From Antedon mediterranea (taxonomy: Eukaryota; Echinodermata; Crinoidea; Comatulida; Antedonidae), in assembly GCF_964355755.1 (NCBI RefSeq), contig NC_092679.1, forward strand, positions 15,612,932 to 15,676,931: a stretch of DNA of 64,000 nt, written 5' to 3'. The position numbers and the translations under genes were made by a program. Positions 40,901 to 52,861 of the stretch are shown here, in pieces. The notes under the pieces are model-generated. The model made no database searches. It saw only the letters and a program-made list of their open reading frames with translations, and was not told the DNA's origin. Each line of letters starts with the position of its first letter. The first letter of the stretch is position 1.

Positions 40901-43900
40901 CACATATTAAATTAATTATGCTCGAACACTTCAATTAAAATCCATCCAACAAATTCTAAACACATGAAGACTCATCTGTGTTGGTAAATTGTGTTGAGAT
41001 CAAAAGTTTAATTGTAAATACACATAAATAAAGTACAATATCCTGAACCTGAATTGCCCGACAATTCAAGATTCACATGTGGCCTAAGAGAAAAATCCTT
41101 AAAATAACAACTATATCTAAGTGAATAGCAATTAAAGGGAAATTCATAAATATCTACAGTATTTACTTAAATGAAATACCAGGCCAAAATAAATGCGTAG
41201 CTTGTCCCACATAGAATCAGTATATATCCTGAGCGGAAACTACCAATCCGCTCTGCATTGTGTGTAAATGGTTACAAGGAATAACTTAGATTCTATATTT
41301 TTATTACCGTTACTGCTCATCTGTAAATTGGGCTTAAAGCAAAAAAATCTTGTAAGTGTAATTGGTGAATACTGTCACAACAATACAACTACCCTGTTAA
41401 ATTTACTTTCTTTGTATAAATGTACTCACTGTAATTGGTTCCCTATGAGGTGCGTTGATTGGTAGACGCAAGGTGGCTTGATAGCCAGGTGGGATACCTG
41501 ACCTCACCTGGACTACCTTACATTGGGGTGTCAGGTGAGTAAAGCTATCTCCAGGTAACTTGGCACAATACCTAAGATAATACATTATTATTATTATTAT
41601 ACATTTATAATTAGTCAAAGACGGTAGTTACAACTTTAACATTTTAATGGACTAACTTGACCAGCATGAGATATTCTAAGCAAACCAGTACTTATATAAT
41701 TTATGAATGGTAAAGATGAGGAAATCTGCGAGAGTGAGAAAAGCTTAAACAACTGTGATGCAAACCCAGAATCTTCTGTTTGATATGAAGACATCCAACC
41801 ATTAGACCACTAGGGCTTTTTATGGTATGATTCAAATCCAATATGGATAGCAACTCTTTTACACTATTGGCGTAGTACAGAAGTACAGAACTACTTCTCG
41901 ATTGTACACACGCACAACATAAATAAAATTGATACATCCCCCAATAATAATAATAATAAGATTAGGGAAAAATAAGAAATCAGTAAAGATGCGAACTTTG
42001 AAATAGAAAATGGTTTTATTACCTGTTTACTAATGGTATTGCAGATGTCATTGACACACGTGGGGCACCTTCTTCTTTGTGAGGCATATAAGGTGGTAGT
42101 AATTGGTCTGTAATATGTGCATCCAAAAGTTCTTCAGAATGTGGTTCTCGATTGTGGCACCGTCTTTGCAGTATCTATAAGACAATGTATTGATGTCAGA
42201 TGTCGTGCTTCAAATCTTTTAACTGCATGAGGCATATTAGATTACATTGCAAGACACAGATGGTAGGCGTTAAGGCCAATTTACACAGACGAGCGGTAAC
42301 GGTAAGCGGTAAAGTTGAGCGGAAAACGCAAAAATAGAATCTATGTTATTTCTTATGACCATTTACACAGAACGCGGAGCGGACGAGCGGAAATCTGCTC
42401 AGGATCGAAACAGATTCGATTTTGTGAAAATACCACGCGGTAATTATAGATTCTGGCCAACCAACGACATGATTGAAATGACGTCATCTATCAACAACTT
42501 TTTTTTGCGTCCGTCGAGTGAAAGACGACAATAAATACGAGTGCCGTAGTAGGCCTAGCCTAGTTTGCAACTTCTTTTTATTTAGAAATACAAACACCTA
42601 GGACGTGACTAATGTTCGTATAAGGATAGTGAAAAGAAAATACACATTTTAGTACGTTATTAGGCAACAATTCCCTCTAAAACTTAGGCCTGTGTGTGCT
42701 AGGCCTACTGACAGTCAGTCACATCCAGGCCAGCAGTGACTGTAACATGCATTAGCCTCGAGGCCTACACGCACCTACTTTCCACCACTCCGTTCGCGAA
42801 CTCCGCGCGCTGTGTAAATGGGAAAAGCCACACGGTTTTTCGCTTACAATTACCGCTTACCGTTACCGCTCGTCTGTGTAAATTAGCCTTTAAAGGAAGA
42901 TTAGGACTTTAGAACCGAGATAATTTGTCCTTTGACAACTGCAAATTTAGATATGGACGAAACTTAAGATAGTCAGACCATGTTTAATGCACACTTGACA
43001 ACATCTGTACAGTATATATGCATTTCTTTACTAGGCTTTTAATGGAATGGCTTCAATCTAAATTTCTATTTTACAACAATTTGACTTGAAATTAATTATA
43101 CGATTCTCAGTACTGTATTTTTACATACTAATATTTGCCCAGTATCATAGGAATATTTGGTAATACAGCATGTCAGTTGTATCACATGTGGTGCCTGTAT
43201 CATGTAAGATTAGGTTAAGGGTTAGGTTATGGTATGTATGTGAAACACATGTGATGTATACCAAATATTCCTTATACAATACTAAGATTCGGGTGATTTG
43301 ATAAACTAGTTTCTGCCTCAGCTACCTTGTCAATTTCTCTAAACTGATGAAGCATCTCCTGGAAGTCCTCGCTTTCTGAATCATTGGTTAGCATAATGTA
43401 ATACGAGGTTGCTGCCCTCGCTCGTCCTTTTGACTGAGTGTATGAACGATAGTGTTGAGGTAGATCAAACCGTACAACTACATTACAACGTGGGACGTCA
43501 ACACCTGTAACAAAATTAAAATGATAACATGACTTTAGAATTGTGTTGGCAGAGTTGATTGATTGTAAAGTGTATAATGTGTAACAGGATCTCTAACAAC
43601 CAAATCTCTGCCAGATACAAGTACAGTATCATGTCTAGCCACAATAAACAGTCTACAGTATCATGTCATCTCCTACAGCAACCTTTATCACATATGGGAT
43701 AGTGTATAGCATCTCCCGACATTATACTGTACTGTATGTTCCTTTTAGTCAGTACTGTATGAGGTTAGGTGTAAGTTAATATAGGTGCGTTGGTTGGGCC
43801 TGTTGCCATCAACAGACATCATACTGCAGACGGTTTTTATTTTATTCAACTATTATGTGACATTAAATCAATTTCAAAAGATTTTTTCACAGGGATAATT

Positions 43901-46900
43901 ATTTTAAATTTTAAAGAGAAAATTATCACTTTAGAATGATGAGGAAAATGAATTGAAGAAAGGGTCAATGTACCTTCTTCGATGACACTGGTTGCAAACA
44001 GTAGATTGGTCTCATGACGTCTAAATCTTCGTAAAATCTCTTCCTGTTTTTTAGATTGGGATTCAGTTTGAACGCTACGGTTTGCCAAGGTAGCGCGCCC
44101 TTGACCCGTTATGTAATCGCTTTTTACATGTTGTAAGGTGGGATCTAATTTCTGAAAGTGTCTTAATAACTTGTTTAACACTGCAGCTGTATAACGCTTT
44201 TCAACGAACACAACCCCGCAAAGATCACCCTCAACAAATGAGGGCGCCATTGGCGGCTCATAATCCTCATCAGCGCTATCTTCATCTTGATCATCAATAA
44301 CCATTGAATTTGCAAGCCCATTAACATGTTCTTTGTGCGAGTCACAAGAAGATGGTCCATTAACCTCCATGTGTTCAGTTGGACGGAACTCTCTTAGTAC
44401 TTCCAATAGTCGAACCACTTTATGTGGGACATATTCTAAACTTGTTTGGTCCTTTTTATTTATTTTTTGATCACAGATTGCCTTAACCCATCTCAAAGTT
44501 GTAAGAGCTAACTGCAGAAAAACGCGATGCATTTCCATATACTCATGTTTCTCTAATTTTTCGAGCTCATTCACAAGCATCGGTACAACTATCTTAACGC
44601 CTAATGGACCAATCGTATTGAGCGTACTGAAGCACTCGGATAATGCTTGTTTGGGTTGTAATCTTGGATCTCGATCATCAGTTTCTCCAGCATAGTCAGA
44701 AATAAAATGTAATGCCTGTGTAAGGATGTTACTGATGTCTTTGAACAAACCGCTTTCATCTTTGTAATCGCCACAATGTATGATGTACTCCTTTGGTCTG
44801 GTTCCATAACGACTCATTCCTGCAACATCGTTCGCCGTCTCAGCTGTACTCCGCAGAGTCAACTCAAGGTCACACAACCTGTCTTCAAGTTGCTCTGGCA
44901 CACACTTTCCATTCAGGATGGCCGCAGTGAGTCCCATCACTCTCGGGTAATCAGTTTTAGGGCATGTATCGAAAAAACGCATGACCTCTCGGTAGGGGTG
45001 ATTCTTGGTGGCATGGTGGCATTCATCAAAGACTATCAGGTTGACCTTTGACAGACCCATGAACCCATGCTGGAGGATGTCTTTAAATATCTGGCAGGTC
45101 ATAACAAGGACTTGATACTTTTCAAATTCTTCTAACCATTTGTCTTTCTGCCACAGATCTACATTCATCGCACCAATATATTTTCCCACCTCTAGGTTGG
45201 TGTGCTTTCGTATGACCTCAGCTTGCTGGTTCACCAATGGAACTGTGAAATAGAAACAAAAAACAAATAATTTCAAAACATCAGTACATTTTACTAGATA
45301 AAGAAATAATAAATTATACTGTATTCACCTGACTAATAAATTTAAAATTTCTAATGATACAGTATTGTATTTTCCAATTGATAAGATGATAGCAAAGGTT
45401 AGGCGAGTCACTGAGTAAAGGCACTAAACACAGGACAGTGATTGAGTGCCCAAGCGGTTAAGAAAAAGTAATCCATAGCCATAATATCGGCAAGGGTTCA
45501 AGGTTCATGCACACCATGGTTATGGAGACTCCTCGGATAAGGACTATAAACCATAGGCTCAATGTACATACAATATTTGTGTGCACTTAAAAGAACCTAG
45601 TACATCTTTTGTGATGAGTAGGGCATTACTCTCTTGTGTTAGTTCAAACACAGCTCCTGCCATGGATAGAGGAGAGAGCACTGTTGTTAGCTGCACTGAC
45701 ATGACATGACACAAAATGGAGAAGCATGTAGTCATCTAAGTCCACGTATGTAAGAAATCATTCATTAAGGTAAAGCGCTTTTGAACATGTTTATTCATAA
45801 AAGGGCGCTATATACAGTAAATGTGGAATTAGAGCAGCCATAATGGGGACAAACATACACACTTCTAATCTTTGCTTAGGTTGCTGTAGCCCAACAACTC
45901 TACATAGATTGTAACTTTACATACCTGTATTAACCAGGAACAATGTACGCTTACCGCCCACATTATACGGTTTGCGTATCTGATGAGCTAATTCTTTTAT
46001 TAGCATAACAGCAATGAACGTTTTACCAGTCCCGGTCTGAAGACACACAATGGTGTTCTGTTTGAGGGCAGCCTCCAAAAGTTCCACCTGACAAAATTTA
46101 AAATATACAATAAAGAAATTAAATCGAGTTGTTTAATGGTGATAAGTGATCTCAGTCCTAATTATGAGAAGTACCCATGCTTTCTAAACATTTGCTCTAT
46201 TCTAAAGATAATCTTATGTCTGTGAGTAAAGGGTCTTTCACATCTGTTCCGACACGGTTCTGGTCTGGTGCTTGCAAATCAAGTGCCAATGTTTTGTTTT
46301 CACAACACTCCACGTGGCAATGCACCAATCAATATGCACATAACGAAAACGAAACATTGATGTTCGATTTGACGGCGCAGGAAAAGTCTGCATTATGCAT
46401 ACTTTAACAGTAACACTTGATTCACTCAATTTATTGGGCATGTAACATTTTACAAGGTGAACCAATATTACAAATCTACTTAATTTATAAAATACTGACG
46501 AGGTAAGAATTACCGGAGCCTGGTGGTGGCAACTGGTTACGTTACTAGTATACACTAGCCCAGTAGGCTCAAGGGAAGAAAAGTTGGCTAGCCCTGAATG
46601 TTAGGCTAGTACTAGTATTGAGCTCTGATTTTACCTGATAAGTCCTTGGGGTAAATGTTGTATCTCCAACATTGGTATCCTTTGGATTGCGGCAAATGTT
46701 TGGTGATTCATTTTTAGCCAAGGGTATCACTGGTTCCATTTTTGGCTTCTTGTTTTTAACTAAATAAAAAAAAAGGAATTTTTATTTATAATTTTTAAAA
46801 ACTAAAATAAACATCACTGCTTTTTTGGCAAAACAAATAAATTACTACCAGAAATATATCCCAATTTTGAGTATTGAACAATTGTTTTGAGCATGTGTTA

Positions 46901-47549
46901 ATATTTAGCAACCATTTATTTTTCACACTCTACAATACAGAATTTATAGTACTGATTCCTTCTACCTGTGTAGTGTATAGGCAGAGGCAAACCACAAGCC
47001 ACTCCCATCCCCTACAGCAGATGCTGTGGCAAACCGAACTAAACAATTCAAGGTATAGTGGAATGGATACAAATAAACTACTTCTTCTGATGTACTTAAT
47101 TTATAAATGTATAGATGACGAGAAGATACACTAGAAGCAAAGCTTGTGTATTTATTTCTTTTTCCACACAATACCTATCTATCGAGGTAAAGTTACACAC
47201 ATGCAGATATACATATAATATACATGTTAATTTAACCTATTTAACCAAATAGAGTACCATTCATTTATTATACTACAACTCTGAACTTTTAAAAAAAAGC
47301 TTGCCTCAAGGGCTCTATGTACCAGTTATGCTACTGCAGTTAGAAGACAATTACTGCTTTAGAAATACACCGACCTACAAATAACGTATACGTACTGGTA
47401 TATCTATAGTAACTCTAATTTGCTATAACCCTCCAACAAGATGACCATAGTTAAAAATCTAACTTAATTTATTGATTTAATGTAAAATTTGTTGCTCCAT
47501 GATACTCACCAAACCATTCCGTGTAGTTTGAAAACAGTGCCCGTTTCAT
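34952..47549 (-). CDS. DICER1: Dicer, RNase III endoribonuclease
   Basis: Dicer cuts double-stranded RNA and pre-miRNA hairpins into ~22-nt small RNAs. The coding exons in transcript order are 47510-47549, 46635-46759, 45925-46087, 43974-45242, 43326-43504, 42023-42174, 41430-41571, 40798-40873, 40295-40440, 39730-39909, 37561-39584, 37071-37326, 36703-36865, 36239-36314 and 34952-35111. The exons join without frame breaks into 1716 residues, against about 1920 in human. Order: DExD/H helicase with Walker A TGTGKT (73-78) and DECH (182-185), helicase C ([13 protein letters not shown]), DUF283 dimerisation domain, platform/PAZ (about 825-1100), RNase IIIa ([10 protein letters not shown] at about 1198; ADCIEALIG), RNase IIIb ([12 protein letters not shown] at about 1499; [15 protein letters not shown]) and a C-terminal dsRNA-binding domain. 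All catalytic acidic motifs look intact, so it should be functional. The intact Walker A sets it apart from fly Dcr-1. Confidence 0.97.
36703..37326 (-). CDS. DICER1: Dicer exons 12-13: RNase IIIb catalytic core
   Basis: Exon 12 (37071-37326) carries the RNase III signature [18 protein letters not shown] completed by an arginine codon split across the intron, then [19 protein letters not shown]. Exon 13 (36703-36865) opens with an acidic insert ([19 protein letters not shown]) and then has [15 protein letters not shown], with the second pair of metal-binding acidic residues. RNase IIIb cuts the 5' arm of a pre-miRNA. Confidence 0.95.
36930..37041. mobile_element. MITE family C, partial copy 2 (Dicer intron 12)
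   Basis: GCATTGCATGTTGGGAAATA, then GTTAAAGTTAACATGCTCTT, then GTGAAAACTCCCTA match the right half of the element at 32874-33009. The left end is degraded. The copy stops only about 30 bp from the exon 12 donor. Confidence 0.5.
37389..37506. mobile_element. MITE family D, partial copy 2 (Dicer intron 11)
   Basis: TAAGCTAGGTTCCCAATAAG, then GACACAACGCAAGGACGTAG, then GAGTTGACCAATGACATTGG match family D. The right terminus is missing. It sits in the short intron between exons 11 and 12. Confidence 0.55.
37561..39584 (-). CDS. DICER1: Dicer exon 11: PAZ, RNase IIIa and start of RNase IIIb
   Basis: This is a single 2024-bp exon encoding 674 residues. It runs from the platform through PAZ ([48 protein letters not shown]). 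RNase IIIa follows ([37 protein letters not shown]). Between the two RNase IIIa halves is a long acidic, low-complexity insert ([19 protein letters not shown]). It ends in the first RNase IIIb strand ([20 protein letters not shown]). The PAZ 3'-end-binding pocket residues are in recognisable context. Confidence 0.97.
41191..41336. mobile_element. MITE family E, short copy 2 (Dicer intron 7)
   Basis: GCGTAGCTTGTCCCACATAG, then GAGCGGAAACTACCAATCCG, then TTACCGTTACTGCTCATCTG match the copy at 20990-21156 over nearly the full length. Confidence 0.55.
41700..41835 (-). mobile_element. tRNA-derived SINE in Dicer intron 6
   Basis: Read on the minus strand, AGCCCTAGTGGTCTAATGGT (A-box region) is followed by TTCTGGGTTTGCATCACAG (B-box region), and then a body TTTTCTCACTCTCGCAGATT. 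The head resembles the tRNA-Asp/Glu class, but the cloverleaf is broken. Confidence 0.55.
42271..42892. mobile_element. MITE family E, full-length copy with ~41-bp inverted ends (Dicer intron 5)
   Basis: The left end begins AAGGCCAATTTACACAGACG and runs on through AGCGGTAACGGTAAGCGGTA. The right end is the near-perfect inverse, ending CGTCTGTGTAAATTAGCCTT. A TTA on each side fits a 3-bp target-site duplication, as made by PIF/Harbinger-type transposases. The ~620-bp element has no transposase frame. Confidence 0.7.
43137..43275. repeat. Dispersed repeat around ATCACATGT, copy 2 (Dicer intron 5)
   Basis: GTATCATAGGAATATTTGGT and the inverse ATACCAAATATTCCTTATAC bracket a segment containing GTTGTATCACATGTGGTGCC and a GTTAGGTTATGG tract. 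This suggests a ~135-bp foldback element related to 7190-7320. Confidence 0.5.
43974..45242 (-). CDS. DICER1: Dicer exon 4: helicase domain bulk
   Basis: This 1269-bp exon encodes helicase motifs from the first RecA-like lobe ([58 protein letters not shown]). It continues through the clamp-like insert that precedes the second lobe (SVIEEG). An acidic run ([20 protein letters not shown]) lies in the loop before the second lobe. Motif II is DECH, typical of Dicer and RIG-I-like helicases. The exon begins in phase 1 and ends in phase 1, consistent with its neighbours. Confidence 0.97.
45430..45835 (+). mobile_element. tRNA-derived SINE, ~400 bp (Dicer intron 3)
   Basis: The head GATTGAGTGCCCAAGCGGTT looks like a tRNA A-box region and AGGGTTCAAGGTTCATGC is a B-box-like match. 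The 3' part ends AAGCGCTTTTGAACATGTTT followed by an AAAAGGGCGCTATATAC motif, a style of tail I associate with long deuterostome SINEs. Confidence 0.55.
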
Positions 47550-48087
47550 ATTAACAATATTTGTTAATTTATAAATGTTTTATAAACTGTGTACTATACC
47601 TATTCACATCAATGAAAACTCAATCGATGCTACCAACTGATTGAATGTAAATAATTGTACGGACTACTACATTACTACTAGCACTAGCAGGAAAGGAACC
47701 TGTTTTGATTATCATACAGATTGCGCAAGGTTTCCGCTGGAAATTCCCATTCGATGTCATCAATTAATTTGACCTTTTACATTTACTTTTATCCTATCTT
47801 GTAATCTGTGGTTTTTTCTTTATTTTTTGATTAGCAATTAAATGAAATTTCCATTTTAATTGTATCATCCTTTTAAAGTCATATAGCGAGATCTGGAAAA
47901 TCCCAGATATTAATAAAAATAAAAAAAGTTGGAATATTGCCAATATTTTTGATAGAAAAAACAATATAAAATGTATTATCTTTTAATTATTATATTCAGT
48001 TACAGTAAAATTAGTTAGTATTAATTTATCATTTATCAATTCATTAATCCAAAAAATTCCTGTTTCTTATACAGAATAACAAATACA

Positions 48088-48205
48088 TTACTACATGTCT
48101 CAATGGAGATACAAAAAAAAAAGCGAAAAGCTAAATCAAAACGATAAAGTAAAACAGCCAGAAAAGTTAGCTGAGCTTTCGGGCAACACTAGCCCTTCAT
48201 CAGTT
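48088..48205 (-). repeat. 115-bp repeat with hammerhead-like core, inverted copy 1
   Basis: Read on the minus strand it carries CTGATGA (48197-48203), a possible GGGC/GCCC stem with loop TAGTGTT, then GAAA (48177-48180). GCTCAGCTAACTTTTCTGGC and an A/T-rich tail follow. CTGATGA-stem-GAAA is the core of hammerhead ribozymes. Stems I and III are not convincing here. Confidence 0.55.
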
Positions 48206-48224
48206 TATATTTATATATATATAT

Positions 48225-48302
48225 ATTTTTGTTTCCTTTGTTCGTGAGCTATGGAGAATTAATTTTTTTTTCCGAAATAAAAGATGAATGAATGAATTAA
48301 TA
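48225..48302 (+). mobile_element. LINE-like 3' tail, copy 2
   Basis: CCGAAATAAAAGATGAATGAATGAAT matches the tail at 30530-30558. It is likely the 3' end of a truncated non-LTR retrotransposon. Confidence 0.35.
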
Positions 48303-50015
48303 CAGACCCTTACAGTTCAAAGTATGTGTAAAATTATTAAACTTAAACTGGAGAAAAATTTTTGAATATAGAAAAAAAAGACAATCACCAGTAAACTAAA
48401 ATATCTCAACTCACCAACTCCTGAATATCTTGCCCTTTGTATGATACAGTATTATTGTTATTAACAAAATATTCTAATAAAACTGACCGTTTTTAAAACA
48501 AACATTGGTAATTGGCTAATGCGCAATAAATTTCATACATCTTACGCAAGTTCGTGATGAATAATCAAATTTACATAATATTGCATATCATTAGCCTTCC
48601 AGTTTGGAAAATCCCAGAATGACGAAGTTTAAATTACTGGATAAATGCCAATTACTTTCTCCAAAAAAAATTCATACCTGTACAAATTGGTAACAGATTG
48701 TCCGAAAAAAAATTGTTTAAAAACAAAAAGTTCAAATGCATCTTTAAAAAAATGTTTGTAGGATTCTAGAAATGCACAAATTTTTTTTTTAAGTTGCGAG
48801 AAAATTTTACTAATTAAATTGATGGGCAGTAGGAATGACTTAGAGTTCTTAACCGACAGAAAAAAAATTACAGAAAAAACTAAATTTTCTGAAGTAGACA
48901 AAATGACAATGATTATCAAAAGGTAAATCATTGCTGAACAAGACATTTCAGAATTACAAAACTTAAAAATAATTAATTAATGCAGAAAAAAAAATTGGAT
49001 TAAAAATTTCAAAATATAAATTAAAACAAGTATGAAAACAATTAATTACTGGATGACAAACAGCATAGAAATAAATAAATAATTCAACAATATTTGCAAA
49101 TGTGTATTCTAATATATGAACGATTTATTCTGGAAATTCCTGAATTCATATTGACTATATATAGAAATGTCAATCAATGAAATGTTAGGTCATGTGAACT
49201 TGAACACCTGTAATCTATATGCAAATATAAAAAAAATGCAATATAATAGAATAATTTTATATTTTTATGCAAAATGTATGTTTAAACCCTATTATTAAAG
49301 AACCTGATTCATGTTTTATTATAGTTGTAACATTAGGCCTGGCTAGGAAGGCCTGTTTATGGCCTGATACTACTAGCTAGGCCCTCCTACATTCATAATC
49401 ATACAGCTTCATCAGACAGGTGACTGAAAAATCATCTCTTTTAATTTTTCTAGCCTCTACTCTCTGGTACTGGTAAAAATAAAATTACTTTAGTTAAAAT
49501 ACCTATTTATGACATATGTGAACTGTTGAACACATCTTGAGCGTGTAGAAATTCAACAATAAACGTGCCTAGTTAGAGATGCTAGGCCTAGTAGGTAGGC
49601 CTCGTGAGTCGTTCAAATACGTCTGTTGGCATGGTGTGTGTAAGCAGCCAGGTTGAGCCGCAAGACGAAAAATGAAATGCGAGTGGGGAAAGTCCCACAT
49701 TCAGGCTCCAGGTATATAAAATATACCAAATTGGCTAGTTGAGAATTCTCAACTATTACCACAGTACGCCTGTAACGACGAAGCCTACCGGTATAATGGG
49801 ATAGGCTGATTTCCTTGTTAACTTAAGGGGTCATTTAATTACTGAATTATGATTGGTAGTAAAGGAAATTTACTGGAATCCTATTGGATGGTAAGGTGGT
49901 AGTAGGACCATGTCCATCCCATTGCAGTAATAAAGTTGAGCCACCTGCGACCATTACAATGTCCTACCATGCTAATGTAGGAGTGGGGAAATGTTATGCT
50001 TACTACTGTTTCTTT

Positions 50016-52860
50016 TAATAATTTAGTACAATTAATAAGAATAAAGAATACACTTAACAATATACAACAAATAACATTAATGTACGATGTAGTTTAACAC
50101 TGTTCTCAACTATAGTCATTTTGGTATACTTGAGCACATTGATAAAGAATAGGATAAACTTAACAATATACAACAAATAACATTAATGTACGATCCCGTT
50201 TAACACTGTTCTCAACTATAGTCATTTTGGTATACTTGAGCACAGTGATAAAGAATAGGATAAACTTACAAATATACAACAACAATGTACGATCCCGTTT
50301 AACACTGTTCTCAACTATAGTCATTTTGGTATACTTGAGCACAGTGATAAAGAATAGGATAAACTTAACAATATACAACAAAAAACATTAATGTACGATC
50401 CAGTTTAACACTGTTCTCAACTATAGTCATTTTGGTATACTTGAGAACAGTTATAAAAAATAGGATAAACTTAACAATATACAACAAAAAACATTAATGT
50501 ACGATCCCGTTTAACACTGTTCTCAACTATAGTCAATTTGGTATACTTGAGCACAGTGATAAAGAATAGGATAAACTTAATAATATACAACAAATAACAT
50601 TAATGTATGATCCAGTTTACAACTGTTCTCAACTATAGTCATTTTGGTATACTTGAGCACAGTGATAAAGAATAGGATAAACTTAAAAATATACAACAAA
50701 AAACATTAATGTACGATCCAGTTTAACACTGTTCTCAACTATAGTCATTTTGGTATACTTGAGCACAGTGATAAAGAATAGGATAAACTTAAAAATATAC
50801 AACAAAAAACATTAATGTACGATCCAGTTTAACACTGTTCTCAACTATAGTTATTTTGGTATACTTGAGAACAGTGATAAAGAATAGGATAAACTTAATA
50901 ATATACAACAAATAACATTAATGTACGATCCAGTTTACCACTGTTCTCAACTATAGTCATTTTGGTATACTTGAGCACAGTGATAAAGAATAGGATAAAC
51001 TTAAAAATATACAACAAAAAACATTAATGTACGATCCAGTTTAACACTGTTCTCAACTATAGTCATTTTGGTATACTTGAGCACAGTGATAAAGAATAGG
51101 ATAAACTTAAAAATATACAAACAAAAAACATTAATGTACGATCCAGTTTAACACTGTTCTCAACTATAGTTATTTTGGTATACTTGAGAACAGTGATAAA
51201 GAATAGGATAAACTTAACAATATACAACAAAAAACATTAATGTACGATCCAGTTTAACTCTGTTCTCAACTATAGTCATTTTGGTATACTTGAGAACAGT
51301 TATAAAGAATAGGATAAACTTAACAATATACAACAAAAAACATTAATGTACGATCCCGTTTAACAATGTTCTCAACTATAGTCATTTTGGTATACTTGAG
51401 CACAGTGATAAAGAATAGGATAAACTTAACAATATACAACAAAAAACATTAATGTACGATCCAGTTTAACACTGTTCTCAACTATAGTCATTTTGGTATA
51501 CTTGAGAACAGTTATAAAGAATAGGATAAACTTAACAATATACAACAAAAAACATTAATGTACGATCCCGTTTAACACTGTTCTCAACTATAGTCATTTT
51601 GGTATACTTGAGCACAGTGATAAAGAATAGGATAAACTTAACAATATACAACAACAATGTACGATCCCGTTTAACACTGATCTCAACTATAGTCATTTTG
51701 GTATACTTGAGCACAGTGATAAAGAATAGGATAAACTTAATAATATACAACAAATAACATTAATGTACGATCCAGTTTACCACTGTTCTCAACTATAGTC
51801 ATTTTGGTATACTTGAGCACAGTGATAAAGAATAGGATAAACTTAAAAATATACAACAAAAAACATTAATGTACGATCCAGTTTAACACTGTTCTCAACT
51901 ATAGTCATTTTGGTATACTTGAGCACAGTGATAAAGAATAGGATAAACTTAAAAATATACAACAAAAAACATTAATGTACGATCCAGTTTAACACTGTTC
52001 TCAACTATAGTTATTTTGGTATACTTGAGAACAGTGATAAAGAATAGGATAAACTTAACAATATACAACAAAAAACATTAATGTACGATCCAGTTTAACT
52101 CTGTTCTCAACTATAGTCATTTTGGTATACTTGAGAACAGTGATAAAGAATAGGATAAACTTAACAATATACAACAAAAAACATTAATGTACGATCCAGT
52201 TTAACACTGTTCTCAACTATAGTTATTTTGGTATACTTGAGAACAGTGATAAAGAATAGGATAAACTTAACAATATACAACAAAAAACATTAATGTACGA
52301 TCCAGTTTAACTCTGTTCTCAACTATAGTCATTTTGGTATACTTGAGAACAGTGATAAAGAATAGGATAAACTTAACAATATACAACAAAAAACGTACAT
52401 TAATGTACGATCCCGTTTAACACTGTTCTCGACTATAGTCATTTTGGTATACTTGAGCACAGTGATAAAGAATAGGATAAACTTAACAATATACAACAAA
52501 AAACATTAATGTACGATCCCGTTTAACACTGTTCTCAACTATAGTCATTTTGGTATACTTGAGCACAGTGATAAAGAATAGGATAAACTTAATAATATAC
52601 AACAAATAACATTAATGTACGATCCAGTTTACCACTGTTCTCAACTATAGTCATTTTGGTATACTTGAGCACAGTGATAAAGAATAGGATAAACTTAACA
52701 ATATACAACAAAAAACATTAATGTACGATCCCGTTTACCACTGTTCTCAACTATAGTCATTTTGGTATACTTGAGCACAATATACAACAAATAACATTAA
52801 TGTACACGATTCTGTTTAACACTGTTCTCAACTAGTCATTTTCATATACTTGAGCACAGT
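50016..52860. repeat. ~106-bp satellite, about 27 copies
   Basis: The monomer includes GATAAAGAATAGGATAAACT, ATATACAACAAATAACATTA, ATGTACGATCCCGTTTAACA and CTGTTCTCAACTATAGTCAT followed by TTTGGTATACTTGAGCACAG. Variants (CCAGTTTACCACTG; ACTCTGTTCTC; a shortened ~95-bp unit lacking ACATTA) recur in a regular order. One variant returns every ~845 bp, a higher-order period of eight monomers. Open frames across it are artefacts. Confidence 0.9.
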
Positions 52861-52861
52861 G

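Larger units (their letters stand above)
47550..49732. other. Dicer upstream region, no further gene
   Basis: No coding exon was found. The first few hundred bases should hold the Dicer promoter and 5' UTR. Features seen are a 115-bp segment inverted relative to 53806-53920 (48088-48205) and a LINE-like tail (48225-48300). The rest is AT-rich. Confidence 0.45.
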
